A stretch of 63,823 nt of DNA from Candidatus Polarisedimenticolaceae bacterium (GCA_021648685.1 JAKISI010000010.1:1-63823); one strand, 5' to 3'; counted from the stretch's first letter, positions 19,952 to 29,099 are shown. Numbers and translations are program-made. The notes: generated by a model from the letters alone, not told the origin.

Positions 19952-21142
19952 GTGAACAGAGAAGCCCCAAAAACAGAGATCCTGATAGTGGATGACTCCA
20001 AAGTGATCCGCTGGGCGGCCAGCAAGATCCTGAGAAACGACTATACGGTGCATGAAGCCACCAATGGTCTGGAGGCCTGGGAGATTCTGCAGCGCAATGA
20101 AAACATTGTGGCAGTATTCACCGATCTGCAGATGGAGGGTTCAGATGGATACGAGCTGTTGGCTTTGATTCGCGGCTCGGATGAGACACGTCTGCTGAAC
20201 CTGCCGGTTATCGTCATCACCGGCAAGGACGATGACGATGATACCAAGGCAGAGGTGCTCAACCTGGGCGCCACAGACTTCATCACCAAGCCTTTCGACA
20301 CCGTAACCCTTAAAAATCGGGCGGCCGCCTATATCGGCTACAACCAGAAGCTGGCAGAGGTGGAAGAGAAGCTGGAGCACGACAAACTGACCGGCCTGGC
20401 CAACAAACAGTTCTTCTTTACACACGGTGAAAAGGATCTCTCCCTGGCGGTACGGCATGAGACAGAGCTGGCGGTCGTGCTGCTGGAGATTGACCACTTT
20501 ATGGCTCTCATCAACGACCATGGCAAACAGAAGGCGGCTCGCGTGCTTCTCAAGATCAGCCGGGTCATTACAGAGAGCCTGCGTAAAGAGGATCTTTGCG
20601 CCCGTATCGGTACGGCCCGGTTTGCCCTTATCCTCCCGCTGACCAACCGCATTGGCAGCCTGCGCTCCATTGAGCGCATCTGTGAAAAGATCAGCGCATT
20701 AGGGTTGCGAGTGGAGAGTGGAGATCTGGATATTCGCCTGAGTGCCGGACTCTCCGGGATTGAGCCAGAACCAGAGCAGGAGTGTATCAGCTTTATTCAG
20801 CTTGTCGGGCAGGCAGAAGAGGCGCTAAACAAGGCCATTGCCAGTGGAGGAGGCCGTATTGTCAATGCCAGGGATGGCATTGCCCACCCCCTGGGCAGCG
20901 CCAGCACAAGTGAGTCGACACCTGTAGAGCAGATGGCAAGAACCACCGATGAAAACCGTTTTGGAATGGAGATCACCCAAGCCATTGTCCAGATTGAAGC
21001 CGGGGTGGGTGATGCCATCAGCCAAGAGCAGTTGACCAACCTCATCCGCACCATCCTGCCGCTGATGAGTCATGCCAATAAAAAGCTGGATCTGGGCATG
21101 GCCTCTGCACTTGAGGTTGCCGGGGAGAGGCTAAACGGATGA
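19952..21142 (+). CDS. Response regulator with degenerate GGDEF domain
   Basis: The protein has 396 residues and a GTG start. Residues 8-125 form a CheY-like receiver with acidic pair DD14-15, phospho-acceptor Asp58 in FTDLQ and the conserved Lys in ITKPFD. Residues about 145-305 have the diguanylate cyclase fold (DKLTGLANKQFF, LLEIDHFMALIND), but the catalytic GGDEF loop reads GTARF at about 219-223. Cyclic di-GMP synthesis is therefore unlikely, and the domain may bind nucleotide or act as a scaffold. A helical tail of about 90 residues has no recognised domain. No histidine kinase gene is adjacent. Confidence 0.85.
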   Translation: MNREAPKTEILIVDDSKVIRWAASKILRNDYTVHEATNGLEAWEILQRNENIVAVFTDLQMEGSDGYELLALIRGSDETRLLNLPVIVITGKDDDDDTKAEVLNLGATDFITKPFDTVTLKNRAAAYIGYNQKLAEVEEKLEHDKLTGLANKQFFFTHGEKDLSLAVRHETELAVVLLEIDHFMALINDHGKQKAARVLLKISRVITESLRKEDLCARIGTARFALILPLTNRIGSLRSIERICEKISALGLRVESGDLDIRLSAGLSGIEPEPEQECISFIQLVGQAEEALNKAIASGGGRIVNARDGIAHPLGSASTSESTPVEQMARTTDENRFGMEITQAIVQIEAGVGDAISQEQLTNLIRTILPLMSHANKKLDLGMASALEVAGERLNG

Positions 21143-21183
21143 CCACGAGCCACCGGTGGGCCAGATTAAAATCACTAAAGGTT

Positions 21184-21278
21184 CAGCAAGCAGCCTGGAT
21201 GGCACCTAAGCGTAACCCGGGGCGGTAGTGTCATGTTACCTCTCGGGTTCCATTTTACTCTATCCAGGCTGCTTGCTG
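21184..21278. repeat. 95-bp inverted repeat with perfect 17-base arms
   Basis: CAGCAAGCAGCCTGGAT at 21184-21200 is matched exactly by its inverse ATCCAGGCTGCTTGCTG at 21262-21278. The central 61 bases contain AACCCGGG and its partial inverse. The element follows the regulator gene by about 40 bases and could be its terminator-like hairpin or a small mobile repeat. Confidence 0.65.
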
Positions 21279-21372
21279 TTGCCCGGATAATAATATGTGA
21301 CATATCCCTGCTCTGCGGATGTCGGGTTAACAGGAACACTTGATTGCAATCGTTACAACATGGGAGTCAGCA

Positions 21373-22890
21373 ATGATCTATAGCAAACCGGGTTCTGATG
21401 GTTCAGTAGTCTCTTTCAAAGAGCGATACGACAACTATATTGGTGGTGAGTGGAGTCCCCCCGTGGAGGGTCTCTATTTTGGAAACCCCTCGCCTGTGGA
21501 TGGCCAGATTTTTTGCCAGGTGGCACGCTCTACTGCTGCTGATGTGGAGAAGGCAGTGGCAGCTGCACATGCTGCCAAAGCGGGCTGGGGGAAAACATCG
21601 GTAGCACAGCGCTCTGACATACTGCTGAAGATTGCGGATCACATTGAGGCAAACAGTGAAATGCTGGCGGTGGCAGAGACCTGGGATAACGGCAAGCCTG
21701 TGCGTGAGACACTGGCAGCAGATGTGCCGCTGGCGATAGATCACTTTCGCTATTTTGCGGGTTGTATCCGGGCGCAGGAAGGGTCCATTGGCGAAATTGA
21801 TGAGGCCACTGTCTCCTACCAGTACCACGAGCCGCTCGGAGTGATTGGTCAGATTATCCCCTGGAATTTTCCGCTGCTGATGGCGGCCTGGAAGTTGGCT
21901 CCTGCGTTGGCTGCCGGTAATACGGTTGTACTCAAGCCAGCTGAACAGACACCACTCTCTATCTCCCTTTTTATGGATCTTGTTGGCGATCTGCTGCCCC
22001 CTGGCGTACTGAATATTGTGCATGGGTACGGTGAAGAGGCGGGCAAGGCGCTGGCAACCAGCAACCGCATTGCCAAGATCGCCTTTACCGGCTCCACGGC
22101 TGTGGGGCATCAGATTATGGAATATGCCAGCAGGAATATTATCCCGGTCACGCTGGAGCTTGGGGGTAAGTCACCCAATATCTTCTTTGCCGATGTGCTG
22201 CAGCAGGAGCCTGAATATATTGACAAGGCGGTTGAAGGACTCGTGCTGGGTTTTTTTAACCAGGGAGAGGTCTGTACCTGCCCCTCTCGTGTGCTGATCC
22301 AGGAGTCGATGTATAGTGAGTTTATTGAGATAGTGCTTGAACGTGTAGGGCGTATCCGGCAGGGTGATCCGCTGGATACCGAGACGATGATCGGCGCGCA
22401 GGCTTCTCAGGAGCAGCTGGATAAAGTCCTGGGTTATATGCAGATTGCGAACCAGGAGGGGGCAGAGTGCCTGATTGGTGGGCGGCGTAACACCGCAGAT
22501 GCGCTATCGGATGGCTTCTACATTGAACCGACCCTGTACAAGGGTGACAACAGCATGCGCATTTTTCAGGAGGAGATCTTTGGGCCGGTGTTGGCAGTAA
22601 CGACCTTCAAGGATGAGGCTGAGGCCATCGCCATTGCCAACGATACAGAGTATGGCCTGGGTGCCGGGGTCTGGACCAGGGATATGAACCGCGCCTATCG
22701 GCTGGGTCGGGCGATTGAGGCGGGGCGAATCTGGACCAACTGCTATCACGCCTACCCTGCACATGCCGCCTTTGGTGGCTACAAGAGATCAGGTATTGGC
22801 CGTGAGACCCATAAGATGATGCTGAACCACTACCAGCAGACCAAGAATCTCCTGGTGAGCTACAGCACTCAGCCGTTGGGGTTTTTCTAA
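21373..22890 (+). CDS. NAD(P)-dependent aldehyde dehydrogenase (AldB/ExaC type)
   Basis: The enzyme oxidises aldehydes to carboxylic acids in the cytoplasm. The protein has 505 residues from [10 protein letters not shown], chosen because GGGAGTCAGCA precedes this ATG; a TTG at 21340 is less likely. It shows the oxyanion-hole Asn in IIPWNFP, cofactor-fold FTGSTAVG, general-base Glu in LELGGKSP and catalytic Cys in GEVCTCPSR. The [12 protein letters not shown] context and overall length match acetaldehyde-type dehydrogenases such as AldB and ExaC. No alcohol dehydrogenase gene is adjacent, so the substrate cannot be fixed from context. Confidence 0.9.
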   Translation: MIYSKPGSDGSVVSFKERYDNYIGGEWSPPVEGLYFGNPSPVDGQIFCQVARSTAADVEKAVAAAHAAKAGWGKTSVAQRSDILLKIADHIEANSEMLAVAETWDNGKPVRETLAADVPLAIDHFRYFAGCIRAQEGSIGEIDEATVSYQYHEPLGVIGQIIPWNFPLLMAAWKLAPALAAGNTVVLKPAEQTPLSISLFMDLVGDLLPPGVLNIVHGYGEEAGKALATSNRIAKIAFTGSTAVGHQIMEYASRNIIPVTLELGGKSPNIFFADVLQQEPEYIDKAVEGLVLGFFNQGEVCTCPSRVLIQESMYSEFIEIVLERVGRIRQGDPLDTETMIGAQASQEQLDKVLGYMQIANQEGAECLIGGRRNTADALSDGFYIEPTLYKGDNSMRIFQEEIFGPVLAVTTFKDEAEAIAIANDTEYGLGAGVWTRDMNRAYRLGRAIEAGRIWTNCYHAYPAHAAFGGYKRSGIGRETHKMMLNHYQQTKNLLVSYSTQPLGFF

Positions 22891-22954
22891 CCCGGAAATC
22901 TCATGAATTTGCCGGGCTAAGGGCCAAATCCCCATCTGCTTGCAGTGGGGACAG

Positions 22955-23146
22955 CTACTCATTTTCCTGCCTGGCCTCTACCAGAGCCGGGCCGCCCGGC
23001 ACGCTGTTTACTGTGATGCTTATAGGATTGCAGCATACCTGGCAATCTTCAACATACTGCTGCTCTTCCATGGAATCCTCAATGGATAGCTCGATCTGTT
23101 CCCAACAGTATGGACACTGGATGTAGCAGCTTTCCAATAAGCTCAT
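22955..23146 (-). CDS. CPXCG-motif cysteine-rich zinc-ribbon-like protein
   Basis: This small 63-residue protein starts at MSLLESCYIQC with AAGGTG 8 bases upstream; an 18-residue upstream extension is rejected. Two cysteine pairs, CPYCWE near the N-terminus and CQVCCNP in the middle, form the metal-binding knuckles of the CPXCG family, although the usual glycine after the first pair is Trp here. The middle is acidic (SIEDSMEEQQYVEDC). The function of the family is unknown. The gene stands alone between the aldehyde dehydrogenase and a divergent GGDEF gene. Confidence 0.85.
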   Translation of the reverse strand: MSLLESCYIQCPYCWEQIELSIEDSMEEQQYVEDCQVCCNPISITVNSVPGGPALVEARQENE

Positions 23147-23403
23147 GTTTTGGCACCTTGGAAAAAACAGGAAACAGACCATGATTAAGGTGATATCCAA
23201 TAAGGCAGGAGAAAATCAAAAAAATAATAGTGAACGGATTACATTTATTTCCCCATTACAATTGTAGTCTGTCCCCCGCTGTTCTGCGGCCGCCCCTCTT
23301 GTAGCTCAAAAAGGGAAAAGAGACGGCGCCACTCAATTTAGAGTAACGGGTTTCCTGCGGTTTTCTGCAAATACCATAATAAAAAAGATACAATGTGGGT
23401 GAA

Positions 23404-23424
23404 GAACCGGCTGCCAGCCGGTTC
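23404..23424. repeat. Perfect GAACCGGCT/AGCCGGTTC hairpin in a gene-free stretch
   Basis: Nine-base perfect arms surround loop GCC. The hairpin lies in the roughly 440-base non-coding stretch between the CPXCG gene and the GGDEF sensor gene. No T-run follows. I see no other recognisable element in 23147-23500 and do not find the conserved core of a cyclic di-GMP riboswitch. Confidence 0.4.
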
Positions 23425-23507
23425 GGCTGTTGTTGTAGCTGCTCTATCTGCTGATTGATCGAACGGTTTTGCAATATTTTTCAACCTGGGTTCCACAGGG
23501 AGAGCAC

Positions 23508-23588
23508 ATGACAACGGCCACAGGGTGCCTTCACTTCGTATTTTGCATTACGATACCAGGAGTGCGCTATCAGGCAAGAATAGCGTGA
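23508..23588 (+). CDS. Possible 26-residue leader ORF coupled to the GGDEF sensor gene
   Basis: ATG at 23508 is preceded by AGGGAGAGCAC, the best ribosome-binding site in this region. The frame reads MTTATGCLHFVFCITIPGV and a short tail, and ends with TGA at 23586-23588. This stop overlaps an in-frame GTG (23585-23587) of the GGDEF gene, a GTGA arrangement that would allow coupled re-initiation. No family is recognisable, so this is a speculative short gene. Confidence 0.3.
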   Translation: MTTATGCLHFVFCITIPGVRYQARIA

Positions 23589-26056
23589 GCAATAAAAGCA
23601 AAACATTTCTCTCCATCATCCAGCACAATATTATCTTGTGGTTTATTCTGCCTGGTATTGCCTTTGTGATGCTGTTTGGGATTTGGACAGCCATGAACAG
23701 GATGGCGGATTTCAGACAGACCAGCGCACTTTTAACCAAGACGACAAGTCAACTTGTATTAGAAAAAACAGACACCTCACACAGGCTCTTGCGCGCGCTC
23801 TCAACACAGCTGGATCGCACCAATGGTGCAACGATCCAGTCCAGTCTGACAGCTTTTTATACCCTCTATCCCCACTTCAAACGGCTGATCTGGCTTACGC
23901 GCAATCAGCTGGTTCAGAATATCTATCCCGTTGGTGTTGAGGGTGTGGATTTTCCTTTGATGATATGGGAGGGCGCAACCGATAATCTGATGCTCTCCCG
24001 TCCCATGCTTTCCGAAAAAACGGGAGATGTGGTTATCTATGTGGGGCATATTCTACCCTCCGGAGAGATCCTTGCCGGAGAGTTAAGCCTGGGCTCACTG
24101 GAGAACCATATCCACAACACCTTTCCCAATGGCTTGCTGACCATTATTGCAGATGACGATGGCAACATGGTGCTCTCCACAGATCAGCAGCTGGCAGGGC
24201 AGAGTGATAATCTGCAAAACTTGGGGATCTTCGAAAGCAATAAAATCCCGTTTTTTGACGGTTTTTTTGAAAACCGTGGGCAGCTCTATTTTGGAGAGGC
24301 AACCAAATTCCCCAGGATCAACTGGCTGATGGTGGTTTATCAACCTGCTGCTGCACTGTTTTACCCAGTGGCTAAAGCAGTATCGGTTCTGCTTTTTATG
24401 CTGTCTGTTTTCAGCCTGTTCTTCTTCTTGAAATTCCGCCATTCGCTGCAAAAATTCCTGCTTACCCCACTGAAACGGTTTGTCTTTGAAATCCAGGCTG
24501 CGGCGAAGGGAACCTATCGAAAGAGGCGCGCAACCGACAGATCATTTGACGAGCTGGATATCGTAGCGGATGAATTTGAAAAGATGACGCTGGAGGTGCT
24601 GGCGCGTGAAAAAAGATTTAGAAGCATATTTGAAAATGCAACAGACGGGATCTACCAGTCTACATTTGGCGGGCGGTTTTTAAAGGCCAACCCCGCCCTG
24701 GTGAGAATGTTGGGTTGCAGCAGCATGCAAAATGTAATTGATGCCTATCCCTGCATCCCTGATGACCTGTATGCAGACCCGGCCGACTGGAAAAAGATGC
24801 TGGAGAAGCTGCAGCGAAACGGGCGAGTCAGTGAGTTTGAGACCAGGCTGAAGCGGGATGATGGCGGAATACTGTACGCTGCTATATCGGCCTATCAGGT
24901 GCATGATGATCTGGAAGATATGGACTATATCGAAGGGAGCATTGCCGACATCAGGGAGCGCAAGCGCGCCCAGTACGCACTGTTGAAGCACCGTGACAAC
25001 CTGAAAGAGGAGGTGAAGAGACGAACCAATAAATTAGCCGCCATTGTCACAGAGCTTAAACGCCGGAACAGAGAGGCGGAACTCATGGCACACATGAGAG
25101 ACCTGCTGCAGGCGTGCAATACAGAGCAAGAGAGCTTCGACATAGTGGCCTCGATCTGTAGCCAGATATTCCCCAACCATGCGGGCTTTGTTGCGATAAA
25201 AAGAGAGACCATGGAGATTGCGCAAGCGGTGGTTGGTTTTGGGGATTACCCCTGGGAGGGGATTCAGTTTAACCTGAACGACTGCTGGGCTGTCCGGCGG
25301 GGCGGTGCACATATCGTTGCAGATCCTGAAGCAGAACCATCATGCCCCCAAATCAAAGGACACTCCCGCTCAAACCTCTGTGTTCCCATTACCGCGCGTA
25401 GCGAATGCTTAGGCATTATTCACCTGAGTTGTGACTGCTCTGGGGTGGAGCCCAGGCTCAGGACACCGACCTTGAAGCGCATCGAAAGCAAGCTCAAGGG
25501 GGTCACCGAGCTGTATGCACTGAGCCTGGCCAATATCAGATTGAGGGAGCGGCTGCATCTGCAATCCATAATCGACTCCCTTACCGGGCTGTTTAACCGT
25601 CGGCACATGGAGTATGCATTGACGCGCGAGTTTGACCGGGCAACGCGCAATGATACCAATGTGGGTCTGATGATGCTGGATATCGACCACTTCAAACAGC
25701 TGAATGATAGCTGTGGTCATGAAGTGGGTGACAAGGTGTTGTGGAAGATCGGCATGTTTCTTAAAAACAGCATACGCGGTGAAGATATAGCCTGCCGTTA
25801 TGGTGGGGAGGAGCTGATCGTCATCCTGCCCGGCTGCTCCCCGGAGGATTGCCTGCAGAAAGCGAATGAGATCCGGCAGGGCATAGAGCAGCTTACGGTG
25901 GTGGTAAAAAAGAGAGAGCTCAGAGTCACGGTATCGATCGGCATCTCCTCCTTCCCCCAGAATGGCGAGTTGATCGATGAGGTAATTCGAGCCGCTGATG
26001 ATGCGATGTACGAGGCCAAAAAAGCGGGTAGAAACTGCATTGTCTCTGCAATTTGA
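23525..26056 (+). CDS. Membrane-bound PAS-GAF-GGDEF diguanylate cyclase
   Basis: The protein has 843 residues counted from GTG 23525. GTG 23585 (residue 21) is an alternative start coupled to a short leader ORF. A transmembrane segment at about 37-57 and another at about 282-304 bracket a periplasmic sensor region. These are followed by a linker, a PAS domain at about 365-485 (FENATDGIYQSTFGGRFLKANPA), a coiled coil, and a GAF-like domain at about 525-665. The C-terminal GGDEF domain carries DSLTGLFNRRH, DIDHFKQLND and the active loop GGEEL at about 758-762. It should make cyclic di-GMP in response to an unknown external signal. Confidence 0.9.
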   Translation: MPSLRILHYDTRSALSGKNSVSNKSKTFLSIIQHNIILWFILPGIAFVMLFGIWTAMNRMADFRQTSALLTKTTSQLVLEKTDTSHRLLRALSTQLDRTNGATIQSSLTAFYTLYPHFKRLIWLTRNQLVQNIYPVGVEGVDFPLMIWEGATDNLMLSRPMLSEKTGDVVIYVGHILPSGEILAGELSLGSLENHIHNTFPNGLLTIIADDDGNMVLSTDQQLAGQSDNLQNLGIFESNKIPFFDGFFENRGQLYFGEATKFPRINWLMVVYQPAAALFYPVAKAVSVLLFMLSVFSLFFFLKFRHSLQKFLLTPLKRFVFEIQAAAKGTYRKRRATDRSFDELDIVADEFEKMTLEVLAREKRFRSIFENATDGIYQSTFGGRFLKANPALVRMLGCSSMQNVIDAYPCIPDDLYADPADWKKMLEKLQRNGRVSEFETRLKRDDGGILYAAISAYQVHDDLEDMDYIEGSIADIRERKRAQYALLKHRDNLKEEVKRRTNKLAAIVTELKRRNREAELMAHMRDLLQACNTEQESFDIVASICSQIFPNHAGFVAIKRETMEIAQAVVGFGDYPWEGIQFNLNDCWAVRRGGAHIVADPEAEPSCPQIKGHSRSNLCVPITARSECLGIIHLSCDCSGVEPRLRTPTLKRIESKLKGVTELYALSLANIRLRERLHLQSIIDSLTGLFNRRHMEYALTREFDRATRNDTNVGLMMLDIDHFKQLNDSCGHEVGDKVLWKIGMFLKNSIRGEDIACRYGGEELIVILPGCSPEDCLQKANEIRQGIEQLTVVVKKRELRVTVSIGISSFPQNGELIDEVIRAADDAMYEAKKAGRNCIVSAI

Positions 26057-26068
26057 GTCAACCTGTCT

Positions 26069-27844
26069 CTAATCCACATTCCGCTGCAGCCAGAACTCCA
26101 GCAGCGCCAGATGCCAGAGCTTGCTGCCCTGCAGACGGGTGTGATGCTGTTCCGGCGCATCCAGCAGCATCTCGACATAGCTGCGCTGATAAAGCCCCCG
26201 CTCACGACAGCACCGTGAATCCAGAATATCCCGCATAAAGTCCAGAAACTCACCCCGCACATACTTCAGTGCCGGCATCGGAAAGTAGCCTTTGGGGCGA
26301 TCAATCACCGCATCGGGCAACAGCCCCCGCGCCATCGCCTTGAGGGGATACTTGCCGCCCTCCCGCAGCCTAAGCTCGGGCGGAGATTGCGCGGCCAGCT
26401 CCACCAGCTCATGATCCAGAAAGGGGACGCGAGCCTCCAGGCCCCAGGCCATGGTCATATTGTCAATCCGCTTCACCGGGTCATCCACAATCAGCGTAGT
26501 GGCATCCATCCGCAGCACGCCATCCATAAAGGTCTCAGCACCCGGCTCGGCCAGCAGCCCGGCAACCAGCTGGCGGCTGTAATCTGATCCGCAGTAATCG
26601 GCAGAGATCATCTGTAAAAATTCAGCATGATCCCGATCAAAATAGTGTCTGGCAAAGCGCGCCACAGGTGAGCCGGTGGTTTCGGCCAACATGCGTGGAT
26701 ACCAGAAATAGCCGCCGAAAACCTCATCTGCCCCCTGCCCCGACTGCACAACCTTGATCTTTTGCGAGACCTGCTCTGCCAGCAGATAGAAGGCAACGGC
26801 ATCCTGACCAAACATCGGTTCGGCCATGGCATCAACCGCCTCGGGCAGGCGTTGCAGCACCTCGGCATTGGGTATGCGATAGCGGTGGTGACGGGTGGCA
26901 TAGCGGCTGGCAACCTGGTCGGAGAACTCAAACTCACTGCCGGCCTCCTGCGGGGTATCCTCAAACCCGACCGAGAAGGTGTTGAGATCCGAAGCGCCAG
27001 CCTCGGCCAGCAGCGCCACCAGCAGGCTGGAATCAAGCCCGCCGGAGAGCAGTACCCCGACCGGCACATCCGCAACCTCGTTGCGGCGGCGCACTGCCGT
27101 GCGCAGGGATTCGTGGATTGCCTCCAGCCACTCAGCATCACTGCGGGGTATTGCAGGCCGGATTGCAGAGAGGCTCCAGTAACGTCGCTGTCGCTGCTGG
27201 CCATCGGCCTCGATCAACAGTGAGTGAGCCGGAGGCAACTTCTTGACCCCGCAGAGAATCGTATGCGGTGCCGGAATAACGCCATGCAGGGTAAACTGGT
27301 GATGCAGCCCCACGGGATTGATGCGGGTGTCGATGCCACCTGCCGCCAGGAGCGCCTGCAGATTGGAGGCAAAGCGAAAGCGTGTCGCATCAGCGGCATA
27401 GTAGAGGGGCTTGATGCCAAACCGATCCCGTGCCAGAAACAGCTGGTGCTTTGCCTCATCCCAGATGGCAAAGGCAAACATGCCGTGCAACCGCTCGACA
27501 CAGCTCTCACCCCAGGCGTGCCAGGCCTTGAGGATCACCTCACTGTCGCCTTCAGAGAAGAAGTGGTAGCCCCTGCCCTGCAGCTCATGGCGCAGCTCTT
27601 TATAGTTATAGATGGCGCCGTTAAAGACCAGCGCCAGAGAGAGCGCCTGATCGACCAGGGGTTGATCAGAGTGCTCGGAGAGATCTATCACCGCCAGCCG
27701 CCGGTGGCCAAACCCCAGCGAGCCATCGCTGAAACTGCCGCCGTGATCGGGGCCGCGCCGCTGCAGATGCGCCATCATGCGCTGAATGGCCGCCAGATCA
27801 GCAGGCTGTTTATCAAACCTCAATTCACCACAAATGCCGCACAT
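26069..27844 (-). CDS. Asparagine synthase-family amidotransferase, NAGGN (AsnO) type
   Basis: The protein has 591 residues starting at MCGICGELRF, so that Cys2 is the glutaminase nucleophile after Met removal; an upstream 6-residue extension is rejected. Residues 2 to about 200 form the class II glutaminase domain (RRGPDHGG, GHRRLAVIDLS, FNGAIYNYKELR). The C-terminal synthetase domain has the PP-loop SGGLDSS. The N-terminal wording MCGICGELRFD..., the HAWGE..VERLHGMFAFAI segment and the length resemble the amidotransferase of N-acetylglutaminylglutamine amide synthesis, an osmoprotectant. Its usual partner (N-acetylglutaminylglutamine synthetase) is not in this window, so AsnB remains possible. 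Confidence 0.8.
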   Translation of the reverse strand: MCGICGELRFDKQPADLAAIQRMMAHLQRRGPDHGGSFSDGSLGFGHRRLAVIDLSEHSDQPLVDQALSLALVFNGAIYNYKELRHELQGRGYHFFSEGDSEVILKAWHAWGESCVERLHGMFAFAIWDEAKHQLFLARDRFGIKPLYYAADATRFRFASNLQALLAAGGIDTRINPVGLHHQFTLHGVIPAPHTILCGVKKLPPAHSLLIEADGQQRQRRYWSLSAIRPAIPRSDAEWLEAIHESLRTAVRRRNEVADVPVGVLLSGGLDSSLLVALLAEAGASDLNTFSVGFEDTPQEAGSEFEFSDQVASRYATRHHRYRIPNAEVLQRLPEAVDAMAEPMFGQDAVAFYLLAEQVSQKIKVVQSGQGADEVFGGYFWYPRMLAETTGSPVARFARHYFDRDHAEFLQMISADYCGSDYSRQLVAGLLAEPGAETFMDGVLRMDATTLIVDDPVKRIDNMTMAWGLEARVPFLDHELVELAAQSPPELRLREGGKYPLKAMARGLLPDAVIDRPKGYFPMPALKYVRGEFLDFMRDILDSRCCRERGLYQRSYVEMLLDAPEQHHTRLQGSKLWHLALLEFWLQRNVD

Positions 27845-27914
27845 CGCCCCGTCCGTCTTCAAGATAATAAAATGAGGGGGAAGAATACCGGAAGCATTGA
27901 ATCAGTGCATGGCT

Positions 27915-28197
27915 TCAGCCAGCCGGCCGGTTGTGCAGTGCCAGCGCCTCCTGATAGAGCCGGTTCTTCTTCTCCCCGGTTATCCGGGCAGTCAATGCAG
28001 CCTGTTTTACCAGCAGCGCCTCCAGCCGTATCTCAAGGATACACCGGGGCTCTGCCGCCTGCCCGGCATCCGCCTCGGGTTTGGCTCCGGCCACCAGCAG
28101 CACGATCTCGCCCTTACGCTGCATCGGGTCTGCTTCGACCTGTTGCAGCAGCTCCTTCAGTGGCGCGCTGATCAGGGTTTCGTGCAGCTTGGTCAGC
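27915..28197 (-). pseudogene. Duplicated C-terminal fragment of rsmI
   Basis: Read on the minus strand this encodes ELLQQVEADPMQRKGEIVLL and ITGEKKNRLYQEALAL, closely matching the last 95 or so residues of the intact rsmI product encoded at 30622-31479. Similarity stops abruptly at 28197 (TTGGTCAGC), where REP-like sequence begins. The fragment has diverged by scattered substitutions and has no start or SAM-binding half. It marks one edge of an accessory island whose other edge is the intact gene. Confidence 0.85.
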
Positions 28198-28198
28198 G

Positions 28199-28276
28199 AG
28201 TAGCCCGGATGAAACGAAGTGAAATCCGGGAGGTTTGATGCTATCCCATCCCGGATTCCGCTACGCTCCATCTAGG
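28199..28276. repeat. REP/BIME-like repeat (CCCGGAT...ATCCGGG)
   Basis: The first hairpin has arms CCCGGAT (28204-28210) and ATCCGGG (28224-28230). A second related unit, CCCGGATTCCGCTACGCTCC, ends with TAGGCTAC. This TAGCCCGGAT / ATC..GGCTAC style of paired unit is common between genes in gammaproteobacteria. It abuts the end of the rsmI fragment. The following 28277-28430 stretch holds no gene I recognise. Confidence 0.6.
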
Positions 28277-28432
28277 CTACCTTGCTGCCACACTTAATCT
28301 TGGAAGCCTTGCCATCATATCTCTCTCAATTCCCATATCAATTACTCCGACCCCTTTAATTCCGAAAGCTGCGGGCTACATAGCCTTGGTAATGAATATT
28401 GACACTTGCAAATTCATAAGTACACTGTAAAT

Positions 28433-28726
28433 ATGAAGCGGCTAGAATTTGAGTGGGACAATAGGAAAGATAAGGCAAATTCAAAAAAGCATGGCGTGTC
28501 ATTTGATGAGGCACGAACCGTTTTTTACGATGAATATGCCATTCAATTCTTTGATCCAGAACACTCAGAAAGTGAAGATCGGTTTATCCTACTTGGTACA
28601 AGTTTCAAGTTAAAAACACTTGTTGTTTGTCATTGTTTTAGGAAGGAAGAAACGCTAGTCAGAATTATCTCCGCTAGAAAAGCAGATAAGGATGAAGAGC
28701 AAGTGTATTGGAGTGAAAGAAAATGA
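28433..28726 (+). CDS. brnT: BrnT family type II toxin
   Basis: The protein has 97 residues from MKRLEFEWDN; a TTG at 28406 would add nine residues. It shows BrnT signatures: EFEWDNRKDKANSKKHGVSF at the N-terminus, a DEARTVFYDEYAI stretch, ERF-like EDRFILLG, and the C-terminal RIISARKADKDE. BrnT is a RelE-fold ribonuclease that slows translation and is neutralised by BrnA. The stop overlaps the antitoxin start by four bases (ATGA), toxin first as usual for this family. The gene is more A/T-rich than its neighbours, consistent with acquisition. Confidence 0.9.
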   Translation: MKRLEFEWDNRKDKANSKKHGVSFDEARTVFYDEYAIQFFDPEHSESEDRFILLGTSFKLKTLVVCHCFRKEETLVRIISARKADKDEEQVYWSERK

Positions 28727-28941
28727 AAGATCATTACGACTTCTCAAAAATGAAAGGGAGGAAAAATCCCTACATTAAATATTTAAAACAGCCCGTTACT
28801 ATGCGCCTTGATTGTGATTCTGTTGAATACTTCAAGTCCTTGGCAGAAGAAACAGGAATTCCATACCAGACGCTTATTAATCTTTATTTACGTGACTGTG
28901 CTATTCATCATCGCAAGCTACATATGCAGTGGACATCGTAA
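28723..28941 (+). CDS. brnA: BrnA-like antitoxin
   Basis: The protein has 72 residues and overlaps the toxin gene by ATGA. The C-terminal half has the ribbon-helix-helix pattern of BrnA/CopG antitoxins: the beta-strand PVTMRLDCDSVEYFKSLAEE followed by GIPYQTLINLYLRDC. Such proteins bind BrnT and repress their own promoter. A short palindrome-rich promoter region would be expected before brnT, but I cannot assign an operator. A perfect 17-base hairpin begins ten bases after the stop. Confidence 0.85.
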   Translation: MKDHYDFSKMKGRKNPYIKYLKQPVTMRLDCDSVEYFKSLAEETGIPYQTLINLYLRDCAIHHRKLHMQWTS

Positions 28942-28944
28942 AAA

Positions 28945-29002
28945 GCCTAACGAATAAGGATAAGTCGCGGCTTGCTTCGCGCGCACGACTTATCCTTATT
29001 CG
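28945..29002. repeat. Strong hairpin after brnTA, attC-like
   Basis: Perfect 17-base arms CGAATAAGGATAAGTCG (28951-28967) and CGACTTATCCTTATTCG (28986-29002) surround an 18-base loop. The left end GCCTAAC fits the integron attC consensus RYYYAAC, but the right side lacks a clean GTTRRRY. It could be a degenerate attC site of a gene cassette or simply the operon's terminator hairpin. Confidence 0.5.
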
Positions 29003-29099
29003 ATATGTGGGGGGCTTTGCCTCCTTATTATATGCTCAAAGTGCTAGCTATTGGGTATTCGCCATTTATCTGCGGTATTAGGCCGCCGCTAACATTTGC

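Noticed and set aside
23147-23500. Cyclic di-GMP riboswitch before the GGDEF sensor gene
   Set aside because: No conserved aptamer core is visible; only a simple 9-base hairpin is present.
28945-29002. Definite integron attC site
   Set aside because: One end fits the consensus, but the other lacks GTTRRRY, and no integrase is in the window; it is kept only as attC-like.
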